Source of the DNA: Synechococcus sp. PCC 7502
GTDB taxonomy: Bacteria; Cyanobacteriota; Cyanobacteriia; Pseudanabaenales; Pseudanabaenaceae
NCBI RefSeq assembly: GCF_000317085.1
Contig: NC_019702.1
Coordinates: forward strand, 898,394 to 962,393
Direction of reading: 5' to 3'
Length of the DNA stretch: 64,000 nucleotides
Shown: positions 8,707 through 17,472 of the stretch, one piece after another
How the letters are laid out: every line of letters starts with the position of its first letter
Position numbering within the stretch: the first letter of the stretch is position 1
Program-made: the position numbers and the translations under genes
The notes under the pieces: model-generated
Seen by the model: only the letters and a program-made list of their open reading frames with translations
Database searches by the model: none
What the model was told of the DNA's origin: nothing

Positions 8707-9558
8707 TCAAGCATGAATTGAACCATCTGGCATTACTGCCCCAGATAAATCAGCGTTAGTTATATTTGCCCCCGTAAGATCAGCTGATGTTAAGTTTGCC
8801 CCTACTAGGCTTGCTCCTACCAAGTTAGCGTTACTGAGGTCGGCAGCATTTAACTTGGCATTACTCAAATCAGCATTAGTTAAATTAATACCCCTTAAAA
8901 CTGCCTGACTCAGGTTTGCCCCCGTGAAGTTTGCCAAATTGCCATTAGCTCCAGTCAAAATAGAGCCTCTGAGATTAGCATCCCTCAGAGTTGCCCAGCG
9001 CAAATTTGCATTAGTTAAATCCGCATCACTAATATTCGCCGTATCGAGATTAGCCTCGGTAAAACTAGCATCAGATAGATCCGCCTCAGCAAGGGTGGCT
9101 TGAGTTAGAATTGCTAGGGATAAATTAGACTTATATAAAGACGCAGACCTAAGGTTAGCGGCGGTAAGATTGGCACCACTCAGATCAGAAGTACTAATGT
9201 AGGCATTCCCCAAATTTGATTCTTTCAGTACAGCTCCCCGTAAACTGATCCCACTTAAAATGCTACTACTCAGATTAGCAAGGGTGAAGTTGGTACCACT
9301 GGCTAAAGCTTCACTCAGATTGGCTCCATTTAACTGAGCAGAATTAAAATTGGCTCCAACTAAATTAGCTTTATGCAAAACAGCCCAATTCAGAATGGCA
9401 CTGGCAAGATTAGCTTTACTTAAATCTATTTTTGCTAAAAATGCCCTAGTTAAATCAGCACCACTTAGATCAATTAAAGAAACCGTATGCAAGCTGCGCC
9501 AATTATTCCACTCAGTAGCGCCTCTAAGAATTATGCTAAGTTGTGATTTATCTGACAC
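8707..9558 (-). CDS. Pentapeptide-repeat protein with WNxWR N-terminus
   Basis: 283 aa, with almost the whole chain (from residue 30) made of A(D/N)LxX pentapeptides, about 45 of them, giving a long right-handed beta-helix. No signal peptide or membrane segment, so cytoplasmic. Starts at GTG 9558 with no clear Shine-Dalgarno. The first 25 residues (LSIILRGATEWNNWR) match those of the neighbouring gene at 9634-10473 (LFAILQQGATVWNAWR), and both end in xMPDGxIH, so the two are paralogues. Function unknown; pentapeptide proteins of this cytoplasmic type have been tied to DNA-mimicry (MfpA/Qnr) in other bacteria, but nothing here shows that. Confidence 0.85.
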   Translation of the reverse strand: MSDKSQLSIILRGATEWNNWRSLHTVSLIDLSGADLTRAFLAKIDLSKANLASAILNWAVLHKANLVGANFNSAQLNGANLSEALASGTNFTLANLSSSILSGISLRGAVLKESNLGNAYISTSDLSGANLTAANLRSASLYKSNLSLAILTQATLAEADLSDASFTEANLDTANISDADLTNANLRWATLRDANLRGSILTGANGNLANFTGANLSQAVLRGINLTNADLSNAKLNAADLSNANLVGASLVGANLTSADLTGANITNADLSGAVMPDGSIHA

Positions 9559-9633
9559 GGCTATTTGGGGTTGGAGAAGGTAGTAATTACTTTAGTTAGC
9601 ATAATACCCCAAGCGTATAGGTTTAATTAATTA

Positions 9634-10473
9634 CTAATTATGAATTTTACCATCGGGCATAATTGTGCCACTGAGGTTAGCTCCACTGGTATAGGCGGTT
9701 AAAAAAAGTGCAGATGTCAAGTTAGCTTCGGTTAAATTAGTTCGAGCCAGACTAGCAAAACTTAAATCCGCATTACTAAGGTTGGCATTACTAAGATTGG
9801 CATTATTAAAATTGGCTTTTGTTAAGTTGGTTCCACTTAGATCGGCTCCACTTAGATCGGCTCCACTTAGATCGGCTCCAACTAAGTTTCCACCCGACAG
9901 ATTAGCTTTAACTAGTTTGGATTCAGTTAGGTTAGCATTACTAAAATTTACTTTGACTAAATCAGCATTAGTTAAATTAGCTTTAGTTAGATTTGCACCT
10001 TCAAGGTTGCTATTAGATAAAAATGCTTTGATTAAGGTTGTTTCACACAAATTAGCACTACTTATATCTGCCATACTTAAGTAGGCTTCATTTAAGTTTG
10101 CTTCACTGAGATTAGCACCGACTAAATTGGCTCCACTTAAAATGGTACTACCCATGTTTGCCCTTAACAAATTTGCTCTTGATAGGTTTGATTCACTAAG
10201 ATTGGCACCGATTAAATTGGCAGTGGAGAGATCAGCCGCACTAAGGTTGGCGCAACTCAAATTAGCCATACTTAAAATCGCCATTTTCAGGTTTGCTTCT
10301 CCTAGAAAAGCTTTGTAAAGATTTACCCCACTGAGTCGGGCAGTACTGAGGTTAACATCAAAAAATTTTGCTTCGCTCATATCAATGTAGGTGAGGTGGC
10401 TATTTTCCTCACGCCAAGCATTCCATACGGTTGCTCCTTGTTGTAGTATCGCAAAGAGTCGTTTATTTGCCAT
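9634..10473 (-). CDS. Pentapeptide-repeat protein, paralogue of the next gene
   Basis: 279 aa from ATG 10473, no signal peptide. Residues 1-30 carry the same LxxGATxWNxWR cap as the protein at 8707-9558; the rest is pentapeptide repeat, including three successive LSGAD units coded by near-identical 15-bp DNA (about 9838-9882), a sign of recent repeat expansion. It ends IMPDGKIHN like its paralogue. Placed 75 bp upstream of that gene in the same orientation, most simply a tandem duplication. Confidence 0.85.
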   Translation of the reverse strand: MANKRLFAILQQGATVWNAWREENSHLTYIDMSEAKFFDVNLSTARLSGVNLYKAFLGEANLKMAILSMANLSCANLSAADLSTANLIGANLSESNLSRANLLRANMGSTILSGANLVGANLSEANLNEAYLSMADISSANLCETTLIKAFLSNSNLEGANLTKANLTNADLVKVNFSNANLTESKLVKANLSGGNLVGADLSGADLSGADLSGTNLTKANFNNANLSNANLSNADLSFASLARTNLTEANLTSALFLTAYTSGANLSGTIMPDGKIHN

Positions 10474-10534
10474 TTGCAGTTCCCTAATTGTTAATTACAT
10501 TGTATGTATTTAGAATCAGTCTAAGCATAGATGT

Positions 10535-11329
10535 CTAGTTACTTCTGGGTATCTCCATGCGGGCAAAGCCAATTAGCTGCAATTGTGAATCTGTAACTTC
10601 TAGTTTTAAGATGCGTGCATATATACCTGATGATTCCAATGCACTAAAATCTAGGAGTTTATTTATGCCCTGTGCCAAGGTATTGGTAATTTGCTCTGGA
10701 ACTTTGATGCCTTGGAGGTTGATTGTGGGTGATAGTAGCTCGATACGGGTGCTATCCACCAGAGCAATCTTTGCCTCGATCGCAATTTCTAGTCCAGATT
10801 TTGGGTTGCTAACGGGCTGAAGGGTGGCATTAACGCGCAGACGGTTATCTTCTAAAAAGGTGACTTCGGGATTAACTAAATCAAATTCCTCAGCCCTGGT
10901 ATTATTCCCTGTGGTGGGAGAAAGACTGAGTTTAATACCTTGAAAGGATTTGCTAATAGTGGGCGATCGCAGTGCCTGATTAATATCTGCGGCTTTTAAG
11001 ATTACCCTTACGGCGGCTTGGGCGGGAGCAACTAGCTTTAACTGTCCAGACTGGAGGAAAGCAGGATCAATACTAATGGGGTCAGATTCTAGATCAACGG
11101 TATCAATGCGGAGAAATGAGGATAGATAAATACCTCGACCAGCAAGGCGCACTCGATCAATTCTGCCCTGAAGTAGTTGATAGTTGGGAGTATTATCTAG
11201 TCTGACTTCCAGTTGATCCGCTCGTACTAGTTGTCCCCGTAGCGCATCAGTAATCAGGCGATCGATCACAACTCCGGGCGCACCTGCTACTCCTAATAAA
11301 CCCGTAAGAACTGCTGCAAAAATTTCCAT
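10535..11329 (-). CDS. DUF2993 (LmeA-like) protein
   Basis: 264 aa, ATG at 11329. The sequence FAAVLTGLLGVAGAPGVVIDRLITDALRGQL followed by VRLDNTPNYQLLQGRIDRVRLAGRGIYL is typical of cyanobacterial DUF2993 proteins, which belong to the LmeA-like/TULIP-like lipid-associated group. The first 22 residues are hydrophobic and act as a membrane anchor or uncleaved signal. Function in cyanobacteria unknown. It may begin the minus-strand run of pentapeptide genes and the M61 peptidase (gap 61 bp to the next gene). Confidence 0.82.
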   Translation of the reverse strand: MEIFAAVLTGLLGVAGAPGVVIDRLITDALRGQLVRADQLEVRLDNTPNYQLLQGRIDRVRLAGRGIYLSSFLRIDTVDLESDPISIDPAFLQSGQLKLVAPAQAAVRVILKAADINQALRSPTISKSFQGIKLSLSPTTGNNTRAEEFDLVNPEVTFLEDNRLRVNATLQPVSNPKSGLEIAIEAKIALVDSTRIELLSPTINLQGIKVPEQITNTLAQGINKLLDFSALESSGIYARILKLEVTDSQLQLIGFARMEIPRSN

Positions 11330-11445
11330 GATAGTAGCAAGTAAAATCGCTGAACTTAAGATCGCTGAACTATAGTCTATCCTTTGATGGGGTTTTCTGT
11401 TAGATTTTTAGAGTCAGAATAATCCCACTCTAATATCACTCTACT

Positions 11446-12543
11446 TTGGTATCTGCCCCCCGTCTCAAGTTATTAGTCTTAGTTATTGCTAGTGGTTGCA
11501 TTGCGATCGCCATCTGGGGTTTAGTAAGCGGCAGTCGTCAATGGGTTTTACCTGCCATTGGGGTAGCTAGCGTAATTGTATTACCGATTTTGATCCCTGC
11601 GATTGGTAAAGGCTTAGCTAACTCTCCTCTAGGTAAGCATTGGGATGTGAGTTTGGCGGCGGCGATCGCTTCGGCGGGACTAGTAATATTTGGCACCTTG
11701 ACTAAGCTGGATGATGCCTTTTGGATTTGGTTTAATGGGTTGCGTTGGGATGCGCTCGGTGCCGTGGGGCAGATTTTAATTGCGATCTTGGCAGTGTGGG
11801 TGGCATGGCGGCAAAATGAGATTTCCGAAAAACTAACGGGACAACAAAACTCAATTACCCAGCAGCAAACCATAGATACTTATTTTCAGGGTATTTCGGA
11901 CTTGATTTTAGATGCCCAAGGACAAATGGAAGACTGGCCCCTAGAACGGGCGATCGCCCAGGCAAGAACTTCAGCCTTGTTAGGTAGTTCCGACGCTGAC
12001 GGGAGAGCTAAAATTATTCGATTTTTGTCCAGTGCAAATTTACTAGCTCCTTTGAAACGGGATGGTTTATTAGGGCGGGCGATTTTAGATGGCTCTGGGG
12101 GCTATGTGGTGGATTTAGAGCATGGGGTGCGGGTAATTAACTTGGGATTAATGTTGGCGGGCAAGGATATTAGCAATTCCGATCTACGCTATGTGGATTT
12201 GACGGGGGCAAATTTTATTAAAACTAACTTCAGTGGCTGTAATCTGACGGGGGCAAATCTGTTTGGGGCGATTTTATGTCGTGCCAATATGCGGAATACG
12301 GACTTAAGTAAAGTTAGTTTTTTCTGTGGTGATATTGCTACTGCTTCCCCCCGCGATCGCCAACATCTACCTAATTTTGTTACGGGTGAATATACTGGGG
12401 CTGTGGTCGAAGAAGCAGATTTTAGCTATGCTAAAGACCTATCTGATGAAAATCGCCAATATCTTTGTGCATGGGGTGGAAGTAAAACACGGCGGACAAT
12501 TGCAGGAGGATGCCAAGGTGTACCAAATCGGTTGGGTAGGTAA
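11446..12543 (+). CDS. Membrane-anchored pentapeptide-repeat protein
   Basis: 365 aa with TTG start at 11446; no better ATG/GTG lies near. Four hydrophobic segments lie in the first 125 residues (LLVLVIASGCIAIAIWGLV, VLPAIGVASVIVLPILIPAI, LAAAIASAGLVIFGTL, AVGQILIAILAVWVAW). A soluble helical region (about 126-240, ISEKLTGQQ... LAPLKRDG) is followed by about eight pentapeptides (NSDLRYVDLTGANFIKTNF...). The layout, membrane domain plus C-terminal pentapeptides, is common in cyanobacteria without known role. Its last 26 bases overlap the start of the next gene. Confidence 0.82.
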   Translation: MVSAPRLKLLVLVIASGCIAIAIWGLVSGSRQWVLPAIGVASVIVLPILIPAIGKGLANSPLGKHWDVSLAAAIASAGLVIFGTLTKLDDAFWIWFNGLRWDALGAVGQILIAILAVWVAWRQNEISEKLTGQQNSITQQQTIDTYFQGISDLILDAQGQMEDWPLERAIAQARTSALLGSSDADGRAKIIRFLSSANLLAPLKRDGLLGRAILDGSGGYVVDLEHGVRVINLGLMLAGKDISNSDLRYVDLTGANFIKTNFSGCNLTGANLFGAILCRANMRNTDLSKVSFFCGDIATASPRDRQHLPNFVTGEYTGAVVEEADFSYAKDLSDENRQYLCAWGGSKTRRTIAGGCQGVPNRLGR

Positions 12544-12883
12544 GGGTTTAGTTATCGGTTTATGTTTAATGGGCATATCTTTGCCTGCGATCGCTGAAAC
12601 TTCAGTAAGTCCATCTGGTTCTAGTATTACTAACGATGCTAACAATATAAAAAATAATGAAGACATACCCGAAGAGGTGTTACGCACAGAAATTTATACG
12701 GAAGCCCGATCGCCAGTAGATGGGAGTTTACTAAGTGCGGCTGAATATATTGAACTAGGTGAATCTTTAAAGCAATCGATTGAGAATATTCCACCCAGAT
12801 TTTTGGTGTCTGACAAACTGCAATATTTAATTGATTTGTTAAAGCTGCGCAAGCTAATTCGGCAGGTTGTGCCTTTTTTCTAA
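12518..12883 (+). CDS. Small secreted protein, conserved-hypothetical type
   Basis: The start is chosen at GTG 12518 because a full AGGAGG (12504-12509) lies 8 bases ahead; the frame extends further upstream but there it runs antisense-like through the preceding gene. The 121-aa product begins with a signal peptide (GKGLVIGLCLMGISLPAIA, cleavage before ETSVSP), a low-complexity Ser/Asn linker, then a compact helical region (EEVLRTEIYTEARSPVDGS ... KLQYLIDLLKLRKLIRQVVPFF). I do not recognise a domain. It is coupled to the pentapeptide gene upstream by a 26-bp overlap. Confidence 0.7.
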   Translation: MYQIGWVGKGLVIGLCLMGISLPAIAETSVSPSGSSITNDANNIKNNEDIPEEVLRTEIYTEARSPVDGSLLSAAEYIELGESLKQSIENIPPRFLVSDKLQYLIDLLKLRKLIRQVVPFF

Positions 12884-12915
12884 AGGGAAAGCTACAGGAA
12901 GATTTTACTATGGTT

Positions 12916-14154
12916 TCAAGCCAAAATATACTTGGCAATGCGTTGGGCGGCTCCCGCTTCTCCCATGCGTTCTTTCCCATTAATTACAGCAATTTGAAAA
13001 TAATCAGGGTTATTCAGCAGTAGGGCGATCGCTTCATTAACTTGGGTGGGATTTTCCACTAAGATTATCGACTGTCCTAATAATCTGGCTTGATCTCGGG
13101 CAAAACTGGGCGTAAATTGCGGACCTCTACCCATAATGGTAATTACAGGCTTACCTAATCCGACTAATTGTTCCGTGGCAGTACCAGCCATCGCCAAGCC
13201 CAAGTGCGCTAAATGCAAACAATCCCCATATCCTTGGGTGACTAAATGCAGTTTGGCAAGATTTTGGACATAGGTATGCAGATCGAGCTGTAGCCAGCCC
13301 TTTTGGATTAATAGTTCTCCTAATTTTTCTAGGGCTAAATCAGGGGCGATCGCCGCTAAAAAGTTAATTGGTTCAGTCAGTTTTCGCATAATCCCTTGAA
13401 TTGCTACTAAAAGCGTAGCCCAGTTTTCATAAGCCTCTGGGGTGCGAGAACCGGGTAAAATTGCCATGACCCATTCTTCAGACTTAATCCCTAAATCTAA
13501 GCCCGAAGGCTCTAGTCCATCCATCATCGGATTACCCAAATACTGCACAGGTAACTTAAATGAATCTTGCAAAAACTCGGCGGTGAGTTGATCCCGTACA
13601 AATGCAGCTTTACAGTGACGATTGGAGATTAGTGATCGCTCCCACGGATAAAAAGTAGAACCACCCAAGGGTTTAGGAACATTTGCTAATTTGCCATGGC
13701 GATCGCGCCAGTAATATTCAGATTTTGCCGTGGCTATAAATACATAATTACAACCGCCCTGCCAAGTGGGTAACCATGCCAAAACTAAAGGTACAATATC
13801 TCCGACAGCAAGGATAAGTCTTTGGGGATTTTGACAAGACCATCGCCAAATTAGTTGTAACTGCCGCCAAGTTAGTCCAATTAATCCGCCCCGTATATCC
13901 TTTAAAAGCTCTTTACTATCCATACGGCTAAAGCCCCCCGTCGGTAATTTTTGCGTAATTGGTAATTTGGGGTTAACTTCTGTAGCGATCGCAATCTGAG
14001 CAGACCGATAGGCATGACCAACTCCAACTAGGGGCAGGGCGGTAATTGATAGTCGTTTAGGTTTGAGTGCTGATAATTCCGTACAAACACGAGCGGCAAT
14101 TTGATCTTCCCCATGTCCATTGCTGACACATAAAATTTCAGTTATTTCCGACAT
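12916..14154 (-). CDS. Lipid-A-disaccharide synthase-related protein
   Basis: 412 aa, ATG 14154. It has the GT-B-like layout of LpxB relatives: an N-terminal VSNGHGEDQIAARV, central AILPGSRTPEAYENWATLL, and a C-terminal TATEQLVGLGKPVITIMGRGPQFTPSFARDQ. This cyanobacterial group (lipid-A-disaccharide synthase-related) is separate from true LpxB; the substrate is unknown, and many cyanobacteria also have a genuine lpxB elsewhere. It converges with the small secreted protein gene (32 bp between the stops). Confidence 0.85.
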   Translation of the reverse strand: MSEITEILCVSNGHGEDQIAARVCTELSALKPKRLSITALPLVGVGHAYRSAQIAIATEVNPKLPITQKLPTGGFSRMDSKELLKDIRGGLIGLTWRQLQLIWRWSCQNPQRLILAVGDIVPLVLAWLPTWQGGCNYVFIATAKSEYYWRDRHGKLANVPKPLGGSTFYPWERSLISNRHCKAAFVRDQLTAEFLQDSFKLPVQYLGNPMMDGLEPSGLDLGIKSEEWVMAILPGSRTPEAYENWATLLVAIQGIMRKLTEPINFLAAIAPDLALEKLGELLIQKGWLQLDLHTYVQNLAKLHLVTQGYGDCLHLAHLGLAMAGTATEQLVGLGKPVITIMGRGPQFTPSFARDQARLLGQSIILVENPTQVNEAIALLLNNPDYFQIAVINGKERMGEAGAAQRIAKYILA

Positions 14155-14185
14155 TTATTTTAGGCTTTAAGATTTTAGGTTTTAA

Positions 14186-14224
14186 TTTTTGATCTTGATT
14201 TTTGATCTTGATTTTTGATCTTGA
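14186..14224. repeat. 13-bp tandem repeat, three copies
   Basis: The unit TTTTTGATCTTGA is repeated three times without a mismatch (14186-14198, 14199-14211, 14212-14224), followed by a partial fourth TTTTT. It lies in the leader region between two divergent genes. No coding function. Confidence 0.9.
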
Positions 14225-14273
14225 TTTTTAATACTGAATATTAATTCTGACAGTCTTTTGTCGGTTTCTGTAC

Positions 14274-14424
14274 TATAGCAATCCTAAACGGATTGAGTAG
14301 GTGGGGGGTGAAACCATTTCACAAATCACTTGTGACCAGCGTGGTTCAAATCTAAAAACTCTCCTAAGCTAGAAACCTTGTGGGGGGGGTGAAACCATTT
14401 CACAAATCACTTGTGACTGCTATA
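14274..14424. mobile_element. MITE-like repeat element with internal hairpin duplicate
   Basis: The segment is bounded by near-perfect inverted ends TATAGCAATC (14274-14283) and GACTGCTATA (14415-14424), 9 of 10 matching. It holds two copies of a 36-38 base unit, at 14301-14336 and 14380-14417, differing only in the G-run (6 versus 8 G). Each unit has two overlapping hairpins: GTGAAA-CCA-TTTCAC and TCACAA-ATCAC-TTGTGA. No ORF is present. Together with the 13-bp repeat this explains the 440-bp gap between the LpxB-related gene and the HPPD gene; otherwise I see nothing in that gap. Confidence 0.6.
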
Positions 14425-14595
14425 CAGTTGAGATTGAATGAATTGATATTTTGCAGGCTTTTTATACCTTAGAACGGACAAGCTACCATTAGAATACAAG
14501 CTAGGACTGTATATCACCTAAGCCCAAATATCCCAAATATAGGATTAAGTCAGGAATAAGCCCAAATATTGCCTCTGAAAAGTTCTAAGAGAATT

Positions 14596-15501
14596 ATGAA
14601 ATCGACAAATTTACTGTATATTCACCATGTCAATTTCTATGTTCAGGATGCAGCTTTTTGGCAGAAGTGGTTTGAATTTTGCTTAGACTTTCAAGCGATC
14701 GCCACCACAGATAGTAATCACACGCACACGATCATCCTCCAACAGGAAAAAGTCCAAATCCGAGTTTCTCAGGCATTAAATCGGCATAGTCCCGTAGCAA
14801 AATACCTAGAAAAGCATCCCCAAGGCATTGGTGAAATTGGCTTTGCGGTCAAAGAACCGGCACCTAATTTAATCCCACCGTGGGGAGATATCATACATAC
14901 CTTTGTGCCATATTCAACTGTAATTGAGCAAAATCAAAAAATTTACCAAAATCAAGAGTCTAGTAATTTATTTACAGCGATCGATCATGTCGTGGTTAAT
15001 GTTGCTGAAATATCCTCCACCGCAGCTTGGTACGAAAATATGGGTTTACACCAAGGCGATCGCTTTACAATTCAAACTCCATATTCTGCCCTGCGTAGTG
15101 TAGTTATGAAATCAGTAGATCATGATCCAACTCACCCGATTCAAGTTCCGCTTAATGAGCCATCCACACCCAATTCCCAAATTCAAGATTTTCTAAATTA
15201 TAATAACGGCGCAGGAGTTCAACACTTAGCCCTACTGACCGATGACATTTCCGCCACTGTCGCTAAATTAAAGCAACGGGGCATTGATTTTTTAGAAACA
15301 TCACCACCAATTTTAATCGAACGGCAAAATATCATTTCAGGACAGACCTTGATGCAAATTTTTACTAAGCCCATATTTAATGAACCAACTTTCTTTTTAG
15401 AAATTATCCAACGCCAAAATCTTGCCCACGGGTTTGGAGAACGAAATTTTCAAGCACTATTTGAAGCAGTAGAACGGCAACAACTTCTTAAAACTGCTTA
15501 A
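14596..15501 (+). CDS. hppD: 4-hydroxyphenylpyruvate dioxygenase
   Basis: Non-haem Fe(II) dioxygenase of the vicinal oxygen chelate fold, converting 4-hydroxyphenylpyruvate to homogentisate for tocopherol synthesis. Start set at ATG 14596 (MKSTNLLYIHHVNFYVQDA); a TTG nine codons upstream is in frame but less likely. 301 aa, shorter than the usual 340-380. The iron ligands are all visible: His in IDHVVVNV, His in GAGVQHLALLTDDI, Glu in FFLEIIQR. The C-terminus GFGERNFQALFEAVERQQ is the HPPD hallmark. The shortening is in the N-terminal non-catalytic VOC repeat, typical of cyanobacterial forms. Confidence 0.92.
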   Translation: MKSTNLLYIHHVNFYVQDAAFWQKWFEFCLDFQAIATTDSNHTHTIILQQEKVQIRVSQALNRHSPVAKYLEKHPQGIGEIGFAVKEPAPNLIPPWGDIIHTFVPYSTVIEQNQKIYQNQESSNLFTAIDHVVVNVAEISSTAAWYENMGLHQGDRFTIQTPYSALRSVVMKSVDHDPTHPIQVPLNEPSTPNSQIQDFLNYNNGAGVQHLALLTDDISATVAKLKQRGIDFLETSPPILIERQNIISGQTLMQIFTKPIFNEPTFFLEIIQRQNLAHGFGERNFQALFEAVERQQLLKTA

Positions 15502-15543
15502 AGTCTATATTTGAGGTGATCTAAAGGTGAGTTGATCTAATAT

Positions 15544-16167
15544 CTAATACAAAAGAATCAACCGCAGCAGGTAAGAGAGTAAAGCCGTAGTGCAAACTAT
15601 TAAGAACTGCCCAGGTATTTTTTGGACTGAATACTGCATCAGGTTTTCAGCAAAAGGGAAAGGATCATCTGAAGTACCAGTTAATAGTCCCAGCAAGATC
15701 AGATAGATTGCGCCCACAAGGTGAATGACGATTAATCCTAACGTACAAATTAGCGTGAGTTGAGTGAGAGTAACTTTACCCTTGCCCTTAAATGCTAGAA
15801 ATCCACAAAGATAGCCCGCAGGCACAAATCCTAAGAGAAATCCAAAGGCAGGCGATCGCCAGTAGTTAATCCCACCACCTTGGAAAAATACCCCATAGTC
15901 CGTTAGTCCCAGAAATAAATACATAACTTGGGCAAACATCCCCGCATTCTTCCCTCCAACACATCCCGTAAGTAGGACAGCCCCAATTTGTAAGCTGACA
16001 TTAATTGGTTGAATTGCTAAATTGCCACCAATGATATAGCCCTGTAAAAACGTCGCCCCCGTTGTTAGGAATAGTCCTATTACTGCCCACAGGGTTTGGA
16101 GAAGATTTTGCACAGAAAAATTATTAACTACTGAAACTTTATTTGAGACTTTCACATGATAGTTCAA
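15544..16167 (-). CDS. bioY: BioY-type biotin transporter (S component)
   Basis: Substrate-binding membrane subunit of the ECF biotin transporter. 207 aa with six hydrophobic segments; the family motifs are GGKNAGMFAQVMYLFLGLTDYGVFFQGGG (around 70-100, given here in part) and the PAFGFLLGFVPAGYLCGFLA segment. Start TTG 16167 is taken from the longest frame; a GTG four codons inside (16155) is an alternative, and no good ribosome site decides. No ATPase or T component is adjacent, so it works alone or with shared ECF modules. Transcribed with tsaD upstream (51-bp gap). Confidence 0.9.
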   Translation of the reverse strand: MNYHVKVSNKVSVVNNFSVQNLLQTLWAVIGLFLTTGATFLQGYIIGGNLAIQPINVSLQIGAVLLTGCVGGKNAGMFAQVMYLFLGLTDYGVFFQGGGINYWRSPAFGFLLGFVPAGYLCGFLAFKGKGKVTLTQLTLICTLGLIVIHLVGAIYLILLGLLTGTSDDPFPFAENLMQYSVQKIPGQFLIVCTTALLSYLLRLILLY

Positions 16168-16217
16168 CTCAGATTTTTTAGAAATTTTACCTACAACCTA
16201 AACCAGACCCCATAGAT

Positions 16218-17243
16218 TTAGTGTATGGCTTGATACAGGCTTTGACTCTCGGTGATGTCCATACGAGCATACGATCGCAAACTTAAATCCGAAACCTCTC
16301 CCCGTTTTAGGTGCATTGCGCCAGCACAACCAATCATAGCGGCATTATCTGTACATAAAACCAAGGGCGGAAATACTAGGTGCAGATTGTGAATTTGTGC
16401 CAGATGATTTAAATGCGATCGCAACGCTGAATTAGCAGCAACCCCACCTACAACCACGATCGTACCTAGATCATTTTCTACAGCACAGTTAATTGCCCTT
16501 GTACTTAAAGCCAATGCCACGGTTTCTTGAAAACTAGCAGCAATATCCGCCACAGGAATCTCTTCTGTAAATTTTTCAGTTTGGCGCAGTACCGAAGTCT
16601 TTAAACCACTAAAACTAGAATCGTAGGGAAAATTAGGAATATGTCCTTGTGGAAACTTAAAGGCTTTGGGATTTCCTTGTTTTGCCACCTGATCAATAGC
16701 AGGTCCACCAGGATAACCTAGTCCCAGTAGCCGAGCCACCTTATCAAAAGCCTCTCCCGCAGCATCATCACGGGTTCTACCCAAAACTTGGTATTGTCCG
16801 TAGTCTTTTATTAAAATTAAACTGCTATGTCCACCCGATACTAATAAACATAAAAATGGTGGTTCTAGGCTTGGTTCCGCTAAGAAGGCAGAAAAAATAT
16901 GTCCCTCTAAATGATGTACGCCTATTAGTGGTTTCTGATGAATTAAAGACAGAGTTTTAGCGGCGGTCATGCCAATCATTAATGAGCCAATTAGTCCGGG
17001 GGCAGCAGTTACAGCAATGCCATCTATTTCATGCCAAGTTAATCCTGATTCCTGATATGCCTGAGCGATCGCATAATTAATTGTCTCCAAATGATTCCTA
17101 GCCGCAATTTCTGGTACTACTCCACCAAACTCCGCATGAATTTTAATCTGGGAGGTAATGATGTTACTAAGAATCTGGCGATCGCTCACCACTGCGACTG
17201 CGGTTTCATCACAACTGGTTTCAATTGCTAATACTGTAGCCAT
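16218..17243 (-). CDS. tsaD: tRNA threonylcarbamoyladenosine transferase TsaD
   Basis: Kae1/Qri7-type ATPase that places the threonylcarbamoyl group on A37 of ANN-reading tRNAs. 341 aa, ATG 17243, standard length. Starts [19 protein letters not shown]; metal ligands His111 and His115 in [12 protein letters not shown]; phosphate loop [27 protein letters not shown] and the C-terminal [13 protein letters not shown] and [15 protein letters not shown] are all intact. Divergent from the DUF29 pseudogene. Confidence 0.97.
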   Translation of the reverse strand: MATVLAIETSCDETAVAVVSDRQILSNIITSQIKIHAEFGGVVPEIAARNHLETINYAIAQAYQESGLTWHEIDGIAVTAAPGLIGSLMIGMTAAKTLSLIHQKPLIGVHHLEGHIFSAFLAEPSLEPPFLCLLVSGGHSSLILIKDYGQYQVLGRTRDDAAGEAFDKVARLLGLGYPGGPAIDQVAKQGNPKAFKFPQGHIPNFPYDSSFSGLKTSVLRQTEKFTEEIPVADIAASFQETVALALSTRAINCAVENDLGTIVVVGGVAANSALRSHLNHLAQIHNLHLVFPPLVLCTDNAAMIGCAGAMHLKRGEVSDLSLRSYARMDITESQSLYQAIH

Positions 17244-17472
17244 GCTATTAAGCTTTTAAAATATAGATACTACATTAGACTATTGTGACAGTAACTATTT
17301 ACAAAGCACCTCAACTGCATAAACGCGAGAAATTTCGGCAAAATGGTTTTCAGGGTGTTAGTCAGGGATACATTTCAGGGCGATCGCTAATGATAAAGAT
17401 TTTACACCTATGGCATGGTAGGTCTGGTTTGTTATGGGTATGTATCTGTAAAGTATTGCAGGCTTGAACATA

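Noticed and set aside
9350-10318. Open frames on the plus strand opposite the pentapeptide genes (9350-9583, 9782-10084, 10127-10318)
   Set aside because: They are antisense images of the repetitive A(D/N)LxX codons, without start context or any motif.
8707-10473. Short regularly repeated DNA within the pentapeptide genes looking like a CRISPR array
   Set aside because: The 15-bp periodicity comes from coding repeats; there are no constant repeats with unique spacers of CRISPR size and no cas genes.
14186-14224. 13-bp tandem repeat as CRISPR or riboswitch part
   Set aside because: No spacers, too short, no fold known; kept as a simple tandem repeat.
17285-17467. 60-codon frame on the plus strand before the DUF29 gene
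   Set aside because: Contains a HIP1 octamer and reads like intergenic DNA; no ribosome site, no motif.
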